This document shows, piece by piece, positions 1 to 13,500 of a stretch of DNA of 64,000 nucleotides; position 1 is the stretch's first letter; each line of letters starts with the position of its first letter. The notes beneath the pieces are model-generated. The model had not been told where the DNA came from. It saw only the letters and a list, made by a program, of their open reading frames with translations, and did not search any database. The position numbers and the translations under genes are program-made. The DNA is from Nematostella vectensis (lineage: Eukaryota; Cnidaria; Anthozoa; Actiniaria; Edwardsiidae). The stretch is from positions 11,023,296-11,087,295 of the forward strand of contig NC_064035.1 of the NCBI RefSeq assembly GCF_932526225.1, in the 5' to 3' direction.

Positions 1-270
1 TATTTTTCTGATTAAAGCATCTTTGAATTTCCCAAACAAGCTACCAACGTCACCTGTTAAACCTATTTTCAAAAATGAATATTGTAAGGTCTAGCATCCC
101 ACCTTCCTACCAGCATACAAATGTAACATCCCAAACTCCAACTAAGAATATTAACTCATGATATAAAACTAACTTATTCCATATCTATATATATAAAGTT
201 CCATATTAGATTTTATTTAGTTTTAAAAGTGATTAATTTTTATACCTTCTTATAATAACATCCTGTTTAG

Positions 271-3200
271 TGCTTTAATGCGGAGTCCATAACAGAGGGT
301 GTCCATGCATCATCTGGTCACTCTGAGCATGGAGGACACAAGGAAGAGACTCTAGATGAACATGATTTTGAACACGCCTGTGCCAGTATCGTGTCTCACC
401 TCTACCAGGGCTACTGCATTGGTGAAAGCCATCATGACCATGACCATGCTAAAAACCTTCCAGATAAGAAATTCTTTCTGGATTACCTTTACAAGAATAA
501 ACAATACCTAGATGAAGATGATCTATCCAAGATCGCCAAAAAACTTGGAATAGCAATCAATGCCAAACCCTCATCTGAGAGCCATGATGGTCATTCCCAC
601 AAAAGGAAGCGTCGAGCAGCTGAAGCCACCCCAACAACTGCCACACCCCATAACCAGACGGTATGATAAATAGCAGAGTATAAAAATTAAATAATCCCCA
701 TTACCCACTATTCGCCTTAAGAGAAGGATATAGTGCACTCTACTGTTAACTGATACTATTACAGCTGGGTATTTATTGTTGCCAATGATAAGCTGTCTTT
801 AATCTAATAACAGGGTTGTCGGTGTGGTAAGCATGGATAATATTTCCACCGAGACCACAGATACTGCATAGCAACTCACTCAGGGCCCTGGCTTATCACT
901 GCTGCATTTAGACTCATGGAAATCTCTATTGTTTCAGTGCTTCACTCTTGATCAGATGCTGGAAGTGTTTGGCATTGACCATGCTATTGGAGCTAGTAGG
1001 CTCTACTTCAAGGAACTTTGTCCAGCATTCATTCAACAAGCTATCAGTGGTTCTTGTGCTGCTAAAGCTTCTGCCACCAAGAAAGAGGATGCTGAAATGG
1101 CAAAGGGTATGTATCTGTATATACATCCTTACTCGCTTTTAAAAATAAGCTAGTAGTCAGATATTCCAATGTCCTCCAAACTACTTTCACAACTGTTGAT
1201 GTAATAACTTGAAAATCTATTTCCCCTATGTGCTGCTCTAGGAAGATTTTTGACCAACAATCTTTCTGCCTTTAGCCATTAAAGTTGGTATTTATAATAG
1301 TTATAATAATCTTTATTAATAATAATCTTTGTTACTTTTATGTCATTTCTCATTGTGTTGTTGCCGTTAAAACATCCTATCTTTTCATTGAAAGGGTAAC
1401 ACTTAAGTTGGAGCTGTGCTCTGTGTGTTCGCATATTGTGGTAAAGCCTTATAAATAAATATAAATAAAGGGATGAATAGTCAGACTTCGATGATAACTT
1501 CCAAAATCTTCTGCACCCCTCTACCCAAAAAAGTTTTCATCATCAAAATACTAAGAAAAGCCAAGAATGATATGTCCTAAGTTCTACATCCAAGTCACTA
1601 ACTGCAGTTTGTTTAGGTTATTTTATCTTGCAATCCCATGTTATTATGTGAGTGTGCTGTCAAATGCAAAACTAAAAAAATACTACTAAGAAGATTGTCA
1701 CAGAATAGACAATATCTGAAATTCTTCACCTCTCTTCTCTGTTCTTAACTCTATCAGTAATCTCATTTTTTGTTTTAAACAGTCTGGGGGTATGGTTTCC
1801 TTGCTGTTACCATCATTAGTCTAGTTTCAATTCTTGGAGTTGTTACTATTCCATTGATGGACAAGACATTTTACAAGAAGGTGCTGGCACTTCTGGTGTC
1901 TCTAGCAGTAGGTACTCTTGCTGGGGATGGAGTTCTTCATCTGATTCCACATGTAAGTTCTTGGAGAAATCCTATTGCTTTTGGCTTTGTTAAAGATAGC
2001 TTTTTCATATTTATATTTTTTGAATAATGATAATTATAATAACTGTTTTAGAGGCATTTGAAAAAAAAACTCAATACTAATGATAGAAAAATTCAAACCA
2101 CTTTATATATAATATAATATTAATAGTAATATAAGGACAAAATCTAATACTGAATTAATAAACCTATTTCATATAATATTGACATTTCCAGCCAATCTGA
2201 TATGATGTGTTTTCCACAGTAGGGTGGCAAAATAAAAAAAAGGTGACCTGCTTAACAGGGCTACCGGAATTAAGGGCTGATGCGGGGCTGCATAATTTGA
2301 CCTTTTTGAGACAACCCCACATAATCTTGAAAATGCGGCATAAATCCCGCATAATTTGGAAAAAAATCGAAGAATATATAACTTAAGTGTAATGTTTTCA
2401 TTTCCTAGGAATTTTTTTCCTCATTTCAGTAGAAAACCTCAAAAGATCCTCGTAGAACTAAAGTTTGTGGTTCGAAAACGACTAGGCATTCCATACATTT
2501 AGCTGTTTGGGTTTTGCTGACTAGTAATAACAACTAGGCATTCCATGCATTTGGTGCATTTGGCCGTTCGTGGCTTGCTGACTATAGTAATTATATAACG
2601 AGCCATATTATTGGTAGAAGGGAAACCAATCGTTTTTTAGCATAGAAAGAAAACACATTTATTGTAGTTTTCAATGGAAAAGTCTAATTCCTTTCTGTTT
2701 TCTGTCCCCCATGATGAAACAACAAGGATAAATTCCTTACTAAACAAAAACATAGTGAGAAAAAACAACAAGAACAACAAAGCAACATAAGTCACAGCTT
2801 GTGATTGCACTAAACAATACTTGGTTGGAACCTTCCATGAGGATGATGATTTATTGTTTTGTTCTGTGTGTTAATGTAGTGTTGTTGGAGCACTCAAGAA
2901 ATCTGTGCTAGGCTCATTGAAGCAGCTACACATAAAAAACATGTGGTGTATATAAAGACGTTTTTGAGCGAGCTTTAATGTTCTAGCAAATTTTTTCAAG
3001 GGTTAAATTCTCCCTTTCCTCCAAGATTTTTTTTGTGAAAGACATTGTGCAATCTGCATAATTCCTGATTTCTAGCACAAAATTTGTCAAAATATTGCAC
3101 ATAATTTCCGGAAAATCCCTGCATCATACCATTGAAAGGCTTAATCAACAAAAATGGTTTATTGAAATAAAAGATTGTCTTTGTTCACACTTTGTTTTCA

Positions 3201-6200
3201 GTCACACTTGCACCCTGTGGCTTTCCTTTAGGTTTAGTTCACATTTTTTATAAAGTTTTTTTCTGTGGATGTCAATGATAACTTTCGAATTCTTCCAATT
3301 CTGCATCTATCACAACATAACATTAATCACTACCGAAACAACAAAATGTAAATACAACTGCAAAATGGCTTCCGTCACCAAAAACTTGTTGCCACTCAGA
3401 TACAAAAAACTCAAGGTGTATGTGTGACTGAGAACAATTGTTAAGTTGTTCTGCATTGTATTTTCAGGCGTTTGGTCTACACAAGCATGAAGAAGATGGT
3501 GCACAAGATCATGATCACAACAACGCTTACATCTGGAAAGCTGTGGTTGTCTTGGCGTCCATATATATATTCTTTGTTTTCGAAGTTCTTATGCATTTCG
3601 GTTTAAAAAAGAGGGTCCATTCACACAGTCATGTTGATGTAGAGGTAAGATATATGGTTTTGAATTTTTTTTTGTATTATGACAGGCTTACTTAAATTTT
3701 AAAACCTCTTTAGTGTTGTCTGGTGCCTGTTTTGTGTTCATGTTCCTTAGTTAGTGGTCACACTTGCGCTAAAATTGTGCTAAATTAATACTTTTTTTTG
3801 TGAAGAGAACTGTTCCCAAACCAGTAACCTATTATTGCATGAATCTGTAAGTATGTCTGCTAACTTAATTGCAGCATGACCACCAGGACTTGCTAGTGTT
3901 TTCTAGCACACAAGGTCGTGACCCTATTCTAGTGTGTGCTAAATAAACATGGCTAGCACAAGTATAAGGGAAACCTTAGTGTGCTCATATGTTATATAGA
4001 ACATTATCTGATCGTTATCTATCTACAAGACCCTTTTGTAATCTGATAATATCCACCCCCTAAGGGAAGCAAACATAAAGCATCTTTGTTAAAGATTGCT
4101 TCTAGTATTTTATGTGTCATTTTACTTAAGAGCAAATTCTTTTTTTAATCGCACCCAATTTTCCTTTTGTAAAAGGGACCCACTTGATATATATTCAACT
4201 GTATTCAATTTCATGACAATCTGGTGTAGTGGATTATAGAAATATTTTGTGGATGATTTGTATGAGATAATTACTTGTGTTCACTAGATGTGTGCTATTT
4301 AAGTAATTCAGTTAAAATAATCATTGCAAATCAAAAATCCAAAAAAAACCTTGTTTTATTGCAATAGATTCCTGGGCCAAATATCCATAATCTGAGTGTG
4401 AAACGGAAGTGCTCTAAGCTGGAGCACCACGAGGGGACACCACCAGCTGACGATGAAGATGAAGAGCAAAAGGATATTGTTTTGACAAATGTGGTATGCT
4501 ATGCTTGAATACTGATTACTTCGAAAATATTCTTTCACAAAATTAAGGGAAAAACAGCAGGTGAACTCATTATCAAACTGTCCTAATCTATTTTAAGTAT
4601 GATGGCCAGACATCATAGATTAAAAACAGCTTGTATTTTACTTTGTAAGGATTTGAAAGTTATCAATGTCAAGTTAGCCTTAAAAAACTATATGAACATT
4701 TTCTGTCTGAAGTATAATAGAATTGGAAATGTCACCTAAACCAAACACTCTTCTTCAATCATATAACAACAGCGCCCTCAGTGTCACAGTCCAGCCTTTC
4801 AATACTGCATCCAAGTATTTTCTGAAACTGAGAGCGGTGATGAATCCTTGCTTGAGGTATAGTAAACGTCTGTTCTCTAAAGTGGGTATTTTAAACCTCC
4901 TAACACATAATCTCACCTAGCATTAATCACATTTGAATGTGTGGACTGAGGAAGTGACTGTTAAAGAGATTAAAGGTTATATCCTTTGAGCAGAATGTTT
5001 TCTCGCAAGTATTTTTTCTTAAGTGCTTGTCATGAACCTGGAAGCTAATAATATCTAATCTTAAACCTTAAACCCTAAATATCTTAAGGTATGAAATTTA
5101 AACCTTTAATATCACAAGATTGATTTTTAAATCTCAAAAGAGCATCTCCTCATGAGGCCATTACAAAGCTGTAGTAGACCTCGAAATATTTGGGTAGGGG
5201 GGGAGGGGGCACAATACTGAAACATTAAGCAAATATTTGGGTAGGGGGGGGAGGGAGGGGGCACAATACTGAAACATTAAGTAAATATTTGGGTAGGGGG
5301 GGGAGGGAGGGGGCACAATACTGAAACATTAAGCAAATATTTGGGTAGGGGGGGAGGGAGGGGGCACAATACTGAAACATTAAGCAAATATTTGGGGCAC
5401 AGCCACACCCCTTTGGTCATTTACAATATATATTTTTTTAAATGGGGGGAGGTGCCCCAGTTTGCATTTCTTGAAAGTGTAAATGTTCATTTTAGCTTAT
5501 TGTTTAATTGAGTCAGCAAGGGGCAACCAGCAGTTGTCAGCGTCATTTACACAATGTTTTCCTCATGGTGACACATTGTGCAGACCTGAGTTTTTTAAAT
5601 GGGAAGCAATTTTCCATTTTTAGCTCATGGTGAGCTTTTCCTTTTTATTTTTAAATATCGGAATTACCGCCTCCCGCCTTCATCCCGCCTTTTGGTATGC
5701 TTGAGATGGATTGATTTGCTACAGTGGATACAAATCCCATATTTTGTTTGTTGGTCAGGTTGTGAAGGAAAATGGACACACTGCCGAAAATGGGACAACA
5801 CCCATTGCACCAAAACAGCCACATCACAAAAAAGAATCACTGATGAAAGCACTTTCCCGCAAATCTGTCTTTAAAGCCAATGGCGAAGATGAAGAAAAGC
5901 CAAGTGGGATATCCTCGGTAGCTTGGATGATCATCATTGGAGACACAATCCACAATATTAGTGACGGTCTAGCCATAGGTGCTGCCTTCAGTGAGGGGGG
6001 ATCCTCGGGAATTTCTGGTGGAATCAGCACTTCCATAGCTGTATTTTGCCATGAGTTGCCACATGAACTTGGTAAGTCCATCTAATGATTGCAGCTTTCT
6101 CAAAAATATTTTAGGAGCAGGTTATTGTGAGTTTTGAGGTGGTTTGGTGCCCACTAACCAAGCAAAAATAATGTATTGGAGACGGTCAAACATCCAGAGG

Positions 6201-6896
6201 AGGCAGTCTTGATTGTAGAGTAAACTGTCATGATAATATATTGTATTTTGTGTTTTGTCACTAAATGTTGTTGACCTTTTTAACTTGGTTTCTTGGTTAT
6301 TTAACTTGGTTTCCGTGGTTGTGTGTCTGGTTTGCTATGTGTCTAACCATTCTGTTGAACCCAGGGGACTTTGCTGTCTTGCTGACAGCGGGAATGAGCG
6401 TGAAGATGGCTCTCCTCGCAAACTTACTGTCTGCCTGCTCCTGTTACCTTGGCCTTATCATTGGCATTGTGATAGGCCAACAAATGGAGGTGCGGCTCTG
6501 GATCTTTGCTGTCGCTGGAGGCATGTTCATCTATGTGGCTCTGGTTGACATGGTGGGTATTAAATCAACTCAGATGGTTGCTTATTTTTAATGCATAACA
6601 CCACTCTAACCCAGTTAGTTTGTGTCTACAATTCTTAACTACATTCCTACCCATTTTTTTTTTCTTGTTTACAATGGATAACTTCACTCTAATACTTTTC
6701 TTTGCTTGTTTTACAAAATGGATGACGCCACCTTTGCTTGCTTGTTTTACAGCTTCCTGACTTGATGCACAGTGAAAGCTTGCAGACTGATACATGGAAG
6801 ACTTTTCTTCTCCAGAATATTGGTATTCTAACCGGCTTTGCCCTTATGCTCATCATTGCTGTCTTTGAAGAAGACTTGATGGCCACTAAGTTTTAA
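271..6896 (+). CDS. ZIP-family zinc transporter, ZIP4/ZIP12-like (SLC39), 5' partial
   Basis: Eight exons join in phase with GT-AG introns: 271-660, 938-1106, 1783-1952, 3468-3644, 4368-4493, 5759-6071, 6365-6552 and 6753-6896 (stop TAA). They give 558 visible residues; the signal peptide and first exon(s) lie left of the window. The N-terminal part is a His-rich, Cys-containing ectodomain. About eight membrane segments follow. The zinc-site signatures HNISDGLAIGAAF (TM4) and CHELPHELGDFAVLL (TM5, split by the 6071/6365 intron) are intact, as is HLIPH at the end of TM2. HELPHELGD is typical of the LIV-1 group; ZIP8/14 have EE in place of HE. The HLIPHAFGLHKHE and ALVDMLP contexts best match ZIP4/ZIP12. 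Family knowledge: it imports Zn2+ across the plasma membrane. A His/Asp-rich loop (exons 5-6) is the usual metal-sensing cytosolic loop. Orthology to ZIP4 or ZIP12 specifically is not settled. Confidence 0.93.
1953..3467. other. ZIP intron 3 with possible decayed MITE
   Basis: AT-rich intron without a coding signal. Between about 2278 and 3126 there are degenerate ends: TGATGCGGGG on the left, and on the right the reverse complement of TGATGCAGGG. Scattered GCATAATTT motifs lie near both ends. This could be an old inverted-repeat element, but the ends are short and no target duplication was identified. Confidence 0.25.
5184..5395. repeat. Minisatellite, ~47-52 bp x 4, in ZIP intron 5
   Basis: Four near-identical tandem units begin AAATATTTGGGTAGGGG and end with ACTGAAACATTAAGC. 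They differ mainly in the length of the G-rich stretch. The array lies between exon 5 and exon 6. Confidence 0.85.
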
Positions 6897-7849
6897 AGAC
6901 GACACTATTTTAGACATATATGCCAAGGAACATACCGTACATGCTAAGGCACTTGTCTTTTGCTAGTATATGGAGGTGATGTGTATCCAGACGTTTTCAA
7001 AGGTTATGATATTTTAATATAGCATCCTTTATTAGTTTAGTGCATTGCGATTCGTGATTTGACTATTGTAATGGTCTGTAAAATAATTGTTTATAACTTT
7101 TCTGCCTCAGAAATGACAACATTTGACAACATTTTAGTGGCATGGTATTAATGACAAAGGAATTGGCAGTGTATGTTAAAGGGTTGCTTGAAAAACATGA
7201 CTTTGAATTACAGATTTGCTGATTTGTAAGTCGACGCCCTGAAAACTCTTGGTCATGCCCCTATATAATGTATTTTAGCTACCTTCAGCAGCTGAGATTA
7301 CCTGCATTAAATTGTATTTAATTTTGATTTGATTATGTTATTGAAAATTTCACAATCAGTATTTTCAAATTACTGCACAATATTTAATTTTATTTTGATG
7401 TGGGGAAAGTGCGATTGAAACTATTTAGGCAAAGCCCAAGTTACTGAACCACATCACTATTTTTGTTTTCAATATTTTAAGTGTATTGCACCTTATTTAT
7501 GCCGGGGTTTAGTAGTTATTTGACCATGTTTAGTGGCATGGTGTTATTATGACAAAGGCATAGGCAGTGTGTGTTCAAGGGGTGTTGCTTGACATGCTTA
7601 ACTTTGAATTACAGAGTTGTATGTCGACTCCCTTAAGACTCTCATCCGTGCCCCTGTATAATGTTTTTGGTTAATGAATTAATTGTTATTGTACCATAAT
7701 TGATTTTTATCCGATGCGGCGAAAGCAGGAGTAAAATTTTGATTTAGGCAAAGCTCAAGTTACAGAACAACCACTATTTTGATTCTCAATAGTATTTGTT
7801 GAATAAAACGTATTTTGGTATTTGTTCGGCCTGTGTGTATTGGGGATTT
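6897..7849 (+). other. ZIP 3' UTR / downstream region with internal tandem duplication
   Basis: There is no ORF after the stop at 6894-6896. A roughly 400-bp block is present twice in diverged form, at about 7130-7460 and 7530-7790. Both copies share GGCATGGT, TTTGAATTACAGA, GTCGAC and TTTAGGCAAAGC. A canonical AATAAA lies at 7802-7807 and is a plausible poly(A) signal. The block could be a UTR duplication or two copies of a short repeat. Confidence 0.55.
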
Positions 7850-9050
7850 ATTGTAGGATTGTTGTAAGGGGATTGAATAGGGGGTCCAGGGTGTAGTAAG
7901 GAAGGGGATGTGTACAGACGGTTTAGTGGTCATGCGGGAAGGAATAGGCAGTCTCATAATAGTGGAAGGAAGGGGATACGTACATAGGGTCTAGTTGAGA
8001 TGGGGGGGGAATGAGATGCGTACGGGGGGTCTTGTCATAGGGGAAGAAAGGGGATTGAATACAGGGTGTCTAGTTGGATGAGAAAAGGAAGGAATGTGTA
8101 CAGGGGTCCTAGTTGTCATGGTGGAAGGAATGGGATTGAATAGGGGGTCTCATGACGGTGGAAGGAAAGGGATGTATACAGGGTTTATTTGTCCTAGGGG
8201 AAGAAAGGGGATGTAAATAGGGGGTCTTGTTGTCATGTGTGAAGGAAGGGGTTGAATAGGGGGTCTTGTTGTCATGTGTGAAGGAAGGGGTTGAATAGGG
8301 GGTCTTGTTGTCATGTGTAAAGGAAGGGATTGAATAGGGGGTCTTGTTGTCATGTGTAAAGGAAGGGATTGAATAGGGGGTCTTGTTGTCATGTGTGAAG
8401 GAAGGGATCGAATAGGGGGTCTTGTTGTCATGTGTAAAGGAAGGGATTGAATAGGGGGTCTTGTTGTGATGGGGGAAGAAAGGGGATGCGAATAGGGGGT
8501 CTAGTTGTCGTAAAGGAAAAGAAAGGGGATGCGAATAGGGGGTCTAGTTGTGATGGGGGAAGAAAGAGGATGCGAATAGGGGGTCTAGTTTTGATGGGGG
8601 AAGAAAGTGGATGCGAATAGGGGGTCTAGTTTTGATGGGGGAAGAAAGTGGATGTGTACAGGGGGTTTAGTTGTCGTAGGAGAAGAAAGGGGATGCGAAT
8701 AGGGGGTCCAGTTGTGATGGGGTAAGAAAGGGGATGTGTACAGGGGGTTTAGTTGTCGTAGGAGAAGAAAGGGAATGCGAAAAGTGGATGTGTACAGGGG
8801 GTTTAGTTGTCGTAGGAGAAAAAAGGGGATGCAAATAGGGGGTCTAGTTGTGATGGGGGAAGAAAGTGGATGCGAATAGGGGGTCTAGTTGTGATGGGGG
8901 AAGAAAGTGGATGTATACAGGGGGTTTAGTTGTCGTAGGAGAAGAAAGGGGATGCGAATAGGGGGTCTAGTTGTGATGGGGGAAGAAAGGGGATGTGTAC
9001 AGGGTGTCTAGTTGTGATGGGGGAAGAAAGTGGATGTGTACAGGGGGTCT
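7850..9050. repeat. Minisatellite M, 39-41 bp G-rich units
   Basis: About 30 degenerate tandem units of two subtypes. One is a 39-bp form around GTTGTCATGTGTGAAGGAAG (8150-8460). The other is a 41-bp form around TCTAGTTGTGATGGGGGAAG (8460-9050). Open frames across it, such as the minus-strand proline/threonine-rich repeat at 8150-8431, are products of the repeat and not genes. Confidence 0.93.
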
Positions 9051-9322
9051 AGATTATAATCTTCAGTTTTGCGCACCATTTTTTATTTAAACTTATTTTG
9101 CGTTTGCCCCAAACTAAGGGGGGCTTACGCTAATTTCTATATATAATTACAAGAAGTGCAGTGCGTGTTATAGGTGCAGCTGTGGGGACCTAATCGCTTG
9201 ATATAAAACGCTTAGTACTTCTGATGAATAGTTGAGTATTTTATAACCTCCTTTTAATAATTGGCCATTCGCATCAATGGGAAAATCAGATAACAGAAAT
9301 AAGGACATTTACGTTTTGCGTG

Positions 9323-9538
9323 TCAGACAGTCCCGACTGCTGTTAACCGTTTGAGCAGGAGGTTTTGCCTGAGGGCAACATACTTTGGGCAGTGAAGGAC
9401 GCAATGAATAGGAGACTCGCAGAAAAAACCGCACGAACAAGCAGGCGTGAACTTGACACCTATTTTGAATACATAAAAATTAAGGGCACAGGCACCAAGG
9501 CGGATGCGTGAAAGACTTAGAAAAGAAAACCCATCCAT
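9323..9538 (-). pseudogene. Non-LTR retrotransposon reverse transcriptase C-terminal tail (fragment)
   Basis: The 71-residue frame has the order RLGACALN, then FKIG, then a cluster of the form CSCG-x6-H-x3-HCPKY. This matches the Cys/His tail that follows the reverse transcriptase of many non-LTR retrotransposons (C-x-C-G...ET/ES..H...C.Y). No catalytic RT motifs are present nearby, so it is a remnant. A second copy is at 17003-17218. Confidence 0.6.
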
Positions 9539-10060
9539 AGAAATGTCAAACGGTCTAAAATAAAGTAATCTTGAATATTATTGCATTCTGAATTCTTTTG
9601 TTTTTAACTACCTAGCCCGTTTGACTGCCTAGATGAGATGTATAAACTGTCCCTTAATTGCGTAGTCGAAGGAAAGAAAGACTGTCTAGAGCATTCTGTT
9701 CTTATTTAAAATAATTAAATATTTTGCGCCGATCTGAGTGAACCCTGCGATCGTTAAAATCTCTCGTTAATTTGCTTTGTATCTTTGAAAGGAAAGTAAA
9801 ATTTATGTCCGTGACATTGGAAGGCGGCTTGTAACAGATTCCATTTTGCACAGAAAATGAATTAATTTTCGTTTCATTAAAATCCGTTTCAATAGTAGTA
9901 TCAGTCGATTAATCTCTTAGGACCCGCCTGCGTTTAACAGACAAATTGCGAAGACACGTAAACAGCCACGCCCCCGTATCGTGTCCAAACGAATAGATGG
10001 ATAATACCTTGGAATTGATATGCTATCATTTTGAACGGAGCTGTTAAACTATGTTTCTGA

Positions 10061-10201
10061 GGCTAAGTTCAAACGTCGTATTATCCATGAGCCGTATTCC
10101 ATGCAAATGCATGCAAATGAATCGAGTCGATTGTTTTATCTCCATTTGCATGCATTTGCATTGAATACGGCTAATGGATAATACGACGTTTGAACTTAGC
10201 C
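10061..10201. mobile_element. Foldback MITE, Harbinger-like (copy 1)
   Basis: 141-bp near-perfect palindrome beginning GGCTAAGTTCAAACGTCG and ending with its reverse complement. The arms are about 60 bp and the loop about 23 bp. TGA flanks both sides (10058-10060 and 10202-10204), fitting a 3-bp TNA target duplication. The superfamily assignment rests only on that duplication. It lies downstream of dioxygenase gene 1. Confidence 0.8.
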
Positions 10202-10525
10202 TGAAACGCCAAAAATGCGAAAGTTTTGATTAAGAAACAAGGAGGCAATTTCATCGAATTTGTGAGCCATGTCTTGCGCACCTTTGCATGACCAAATAAT
10301 AGGTTGGAATCCCTTGGGCCGGGGTTTGGTGCACAACAGAACTGGTCAAAAAAAACAAAAACAAAAAACAGAAAAGTTGACATATGCATGACGCCTAAGA
10401 ACAAAGATAAAAAGAAAGTCAATTTAACCTGCGCAAATTTATAAAAGATCGATAACTAAAAAGCCCTATAGCTGCCCTGTAAGTGACTCAATCACTTCCC
10501 ATTGAGCACTTGCCATGTCATTAAA

Positions 10526-13500
10526 TTACTTATCAGCATTTTCTTCCCTAGCTTGGTTCCCTTTGCCGAAGGATTGCGCGTAACGCATTTGCAGATTGTA
10601 TCCATAATGAAATGGCATCGCCGTAGCGTTTTCCCTCGTAGGCTTGTATTCCCGATTCCGTATTTTCGGAACGTCAAGAGGCTGGATTACAGCGTTGATG
10701 TTAGGTTGGAAGAAGTAGGTGATTGAGTATCGGCTGTGTTGTGGCGAGTTCTTTACTCGGTGAACTGGAGCTCGGTAGAGTCCGTTTGTCAAGCACTCGA
10801 GTGCATCACCCAGCAACACTACCAGGGTACCTAAAGGCAAATCAGTCAATGTATCTATAAGTCTTTAGCGGAACCTCTATAAAACGTTCAAGGGCACCTA
10901 ATAATATGCCGACAATGTATCCATACCGTCAATGATCTAATAAACGCCCCCATCTAGAGAAAGCCCCACTATGCTTACAAATGTGTATTAGCGCCATTTC
11001 TAACAAACGCCCCCTTTATTCAGTCGTCCTTGGTTGGGCTGCACTCTATTGCAGCTTACAGTGTAATTGGTGGGATATCTACCGTTTTGTTTTTAGAGAA
11101 CGGCGACCTCCAGCCCGGGCGTAGTAGACAGTCATGCATTTTATGGTTACTTGTATATACCCTTGTTTGGCAGATTCATTACCCATTTGGTAGCTTCTCG
11201 GATGGGGGTACATTGAGGATAGCATTGTATCACTTACCTTGTATACGGGTGGGATATTAACCAGAACCTCGTTAGTTTCTATGAAGCATTCTTACCCATT
11301 GTGGGGTGGTTGACGTTATATTTCTTACTACCTTGTATTGGTGGGACATCGACCCATTCCCCTTGCTTGGTCTGCACCTGAAGCCCCCCGACCGGATCCT
11401 GGTGCAAGATGGTGACGGCCTCGTAGTCAGTGTGTGGCCCTATCCCCCACCCCGTGGGGACATGTTTGTCAGTGCACACAGCAGGGTAGTGCCACAAGGT
11501 GAGGTTGTAGAATGGGGGGTCGAATATCTGGCGTAGAAGATCCTCTGGGACCTCGAGTTCCTGCATGATCGACTGCGTCATCACCTTTCTGTGAGATATT
11601 GATTGAGAAAGTGTATGAACATTTTGCTGGCACGATGTCATTTGACGTATTTCGGTTTGGGGAGGATGAAGAGCCCCAACATTTTACTGCTGAACGGCGA
11701 GCTCTCTCATAAGTCATCCATATGCCGGTGCTGTTACGTTTGGCCACAAAATGGTGTGCAAAATGGACGGTTTCAAACTATTTCCTTATTCTTGTATAAG
11801 TCCTTGGTGTTTTATTCTACGGAGCACATGGATATCTTAGTTGCTCACCCCAAGTTTGTCATTGCTGTGGTATAATCGTTCAGAGAGCTACAAAATCCTG
11901 GAACCAGCCTCTCACTGGGCCACGTGTTTGGAGCCACCATGGGAACACCAGCTTGTAAATCCTTGTCATCTGGGGACGCGTCAGGGCCAAGAAAAAAACC
12001 TTCTTTAATGTCAGGAAGACCCGCTGTCTTTTCCGCCCCTAAAACAATATAAACATATCGACCACATGTAAAAGACATGTCCAATGACTTTAGGAACATG
12101 ATAAAACCATAATCAAAACTACGTGAATTCACCAATAATAACTGTTTATTCAGGTTGTTTAAGTTTTTTTCCGTAAACTCGCGCCTGTTTATGTTCGTTG
12201 TAGTAGAAACAAAGTTTATGGTTAGATTCCTTCCTTGAATCTAGTTTTTCTTTAAGCGCTAAGTGCGGAAATATTATTCTAGGTCACGCCCTGCAAGCCT
12301 TTGTCGTCCTTTAAGGAATGGAGGGAGGGGTTGTGTCCCCAAAACACTGGCCATTCCTCCATCAAAAATCACATACATTTTCCAAATGGCCGAGGGGGGG
12401 GGGGGGGTCGGTTCCCACATGGGGGTGGGGGTGGGGGCTAAACAAGTTTAGGGTACGTCGATGGGGGGGGGGGTCATAAAAGTTTCAATGTGGGTGAAGA
12501 GGGGGGGGTCAAAAGTTTCATCCCTTAAAAGTAGGAACTTTTTTTATTTATTATTAATGAAATGAGCAATCAAAATGCAAGAAAAGCTGTTTTTTACTCG
12601 GTAGTAGTTCATTTAAGCTTGACCTATAGGATCAATAAAAAACAACAACTGAAATATATGCATTTGTAAAATGTACTAGGGATCTAGTACGGCAGGTTTT
12701 TATAATGTGTAAAAAAGTCTGACTCGGAAACCTTTGCTTTTGACACCCCCGCGAGGGCCAGATCTGGGAGATCTCAGACCAAGGGCACAGGACAATTTTT
12801 TCTTAGGACAGTCCCATGCGGTAAAATATAACATTGTCCTACGTGATATGGACTAGTGATATGGCATGCACACGTACAGTATAGTTAATCGGTTTTCTTG
12901 TCTTGACAGATCTTGTTAGATGCAGATTACAGTTTACAGAGAGTAACTGAACAGTCTTAACACAGAGTACAGTTGCAATATTACTATTTTGTAAAAGCTG
13001 ATCATTAACCCGACCTCGCTACAACGATATTTTCAATAAATTTTCCTTTATATCGTAAAATCTAGGGCCTCTTTCTAGCGATACCTCGATTTTACGATAC
13101 ATTTTCTTTCTACCGAGGCACATCTTAAAATCCAGGTTCCACTGTATTAATGTAGTTTTGTGGATTTTTAAAGAGAAGGAGGGGGGGGGGGGGGGGGGGG
13201 GATTAAACAAGTTTTCGGGTTTCTCCTGGGGGGTCAACAAATTTTTTATGTTGACAAAAACTCAAGTGAAGTGCCGCTGAATACCAACCCCCACCTACCC
13301 CCCCCCCCCCCCCACCCCCACCCCTCGGCCATAAATAATTAATACTACTGTTTTTAAGATGTATAACTCACCTTTCTCAAAGTATCCTCTGAACGCTTTG
13401 CTTTTTTTGAACGACAGCTCCTGTTTGTCTTTAAGCGGTAACTTGAATAACTGTTGTGCTTTTGTTTCAAGTGTAGTGATAGTACTGTCGGAGATTCCAT

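Noticed and set aside
11306-11875. Plus-strand ORFs opposite the dioxygenase exons (also 18945-19481)
   Set aside because: Shadows of the minus-strand coding exons, with no domain of their own.
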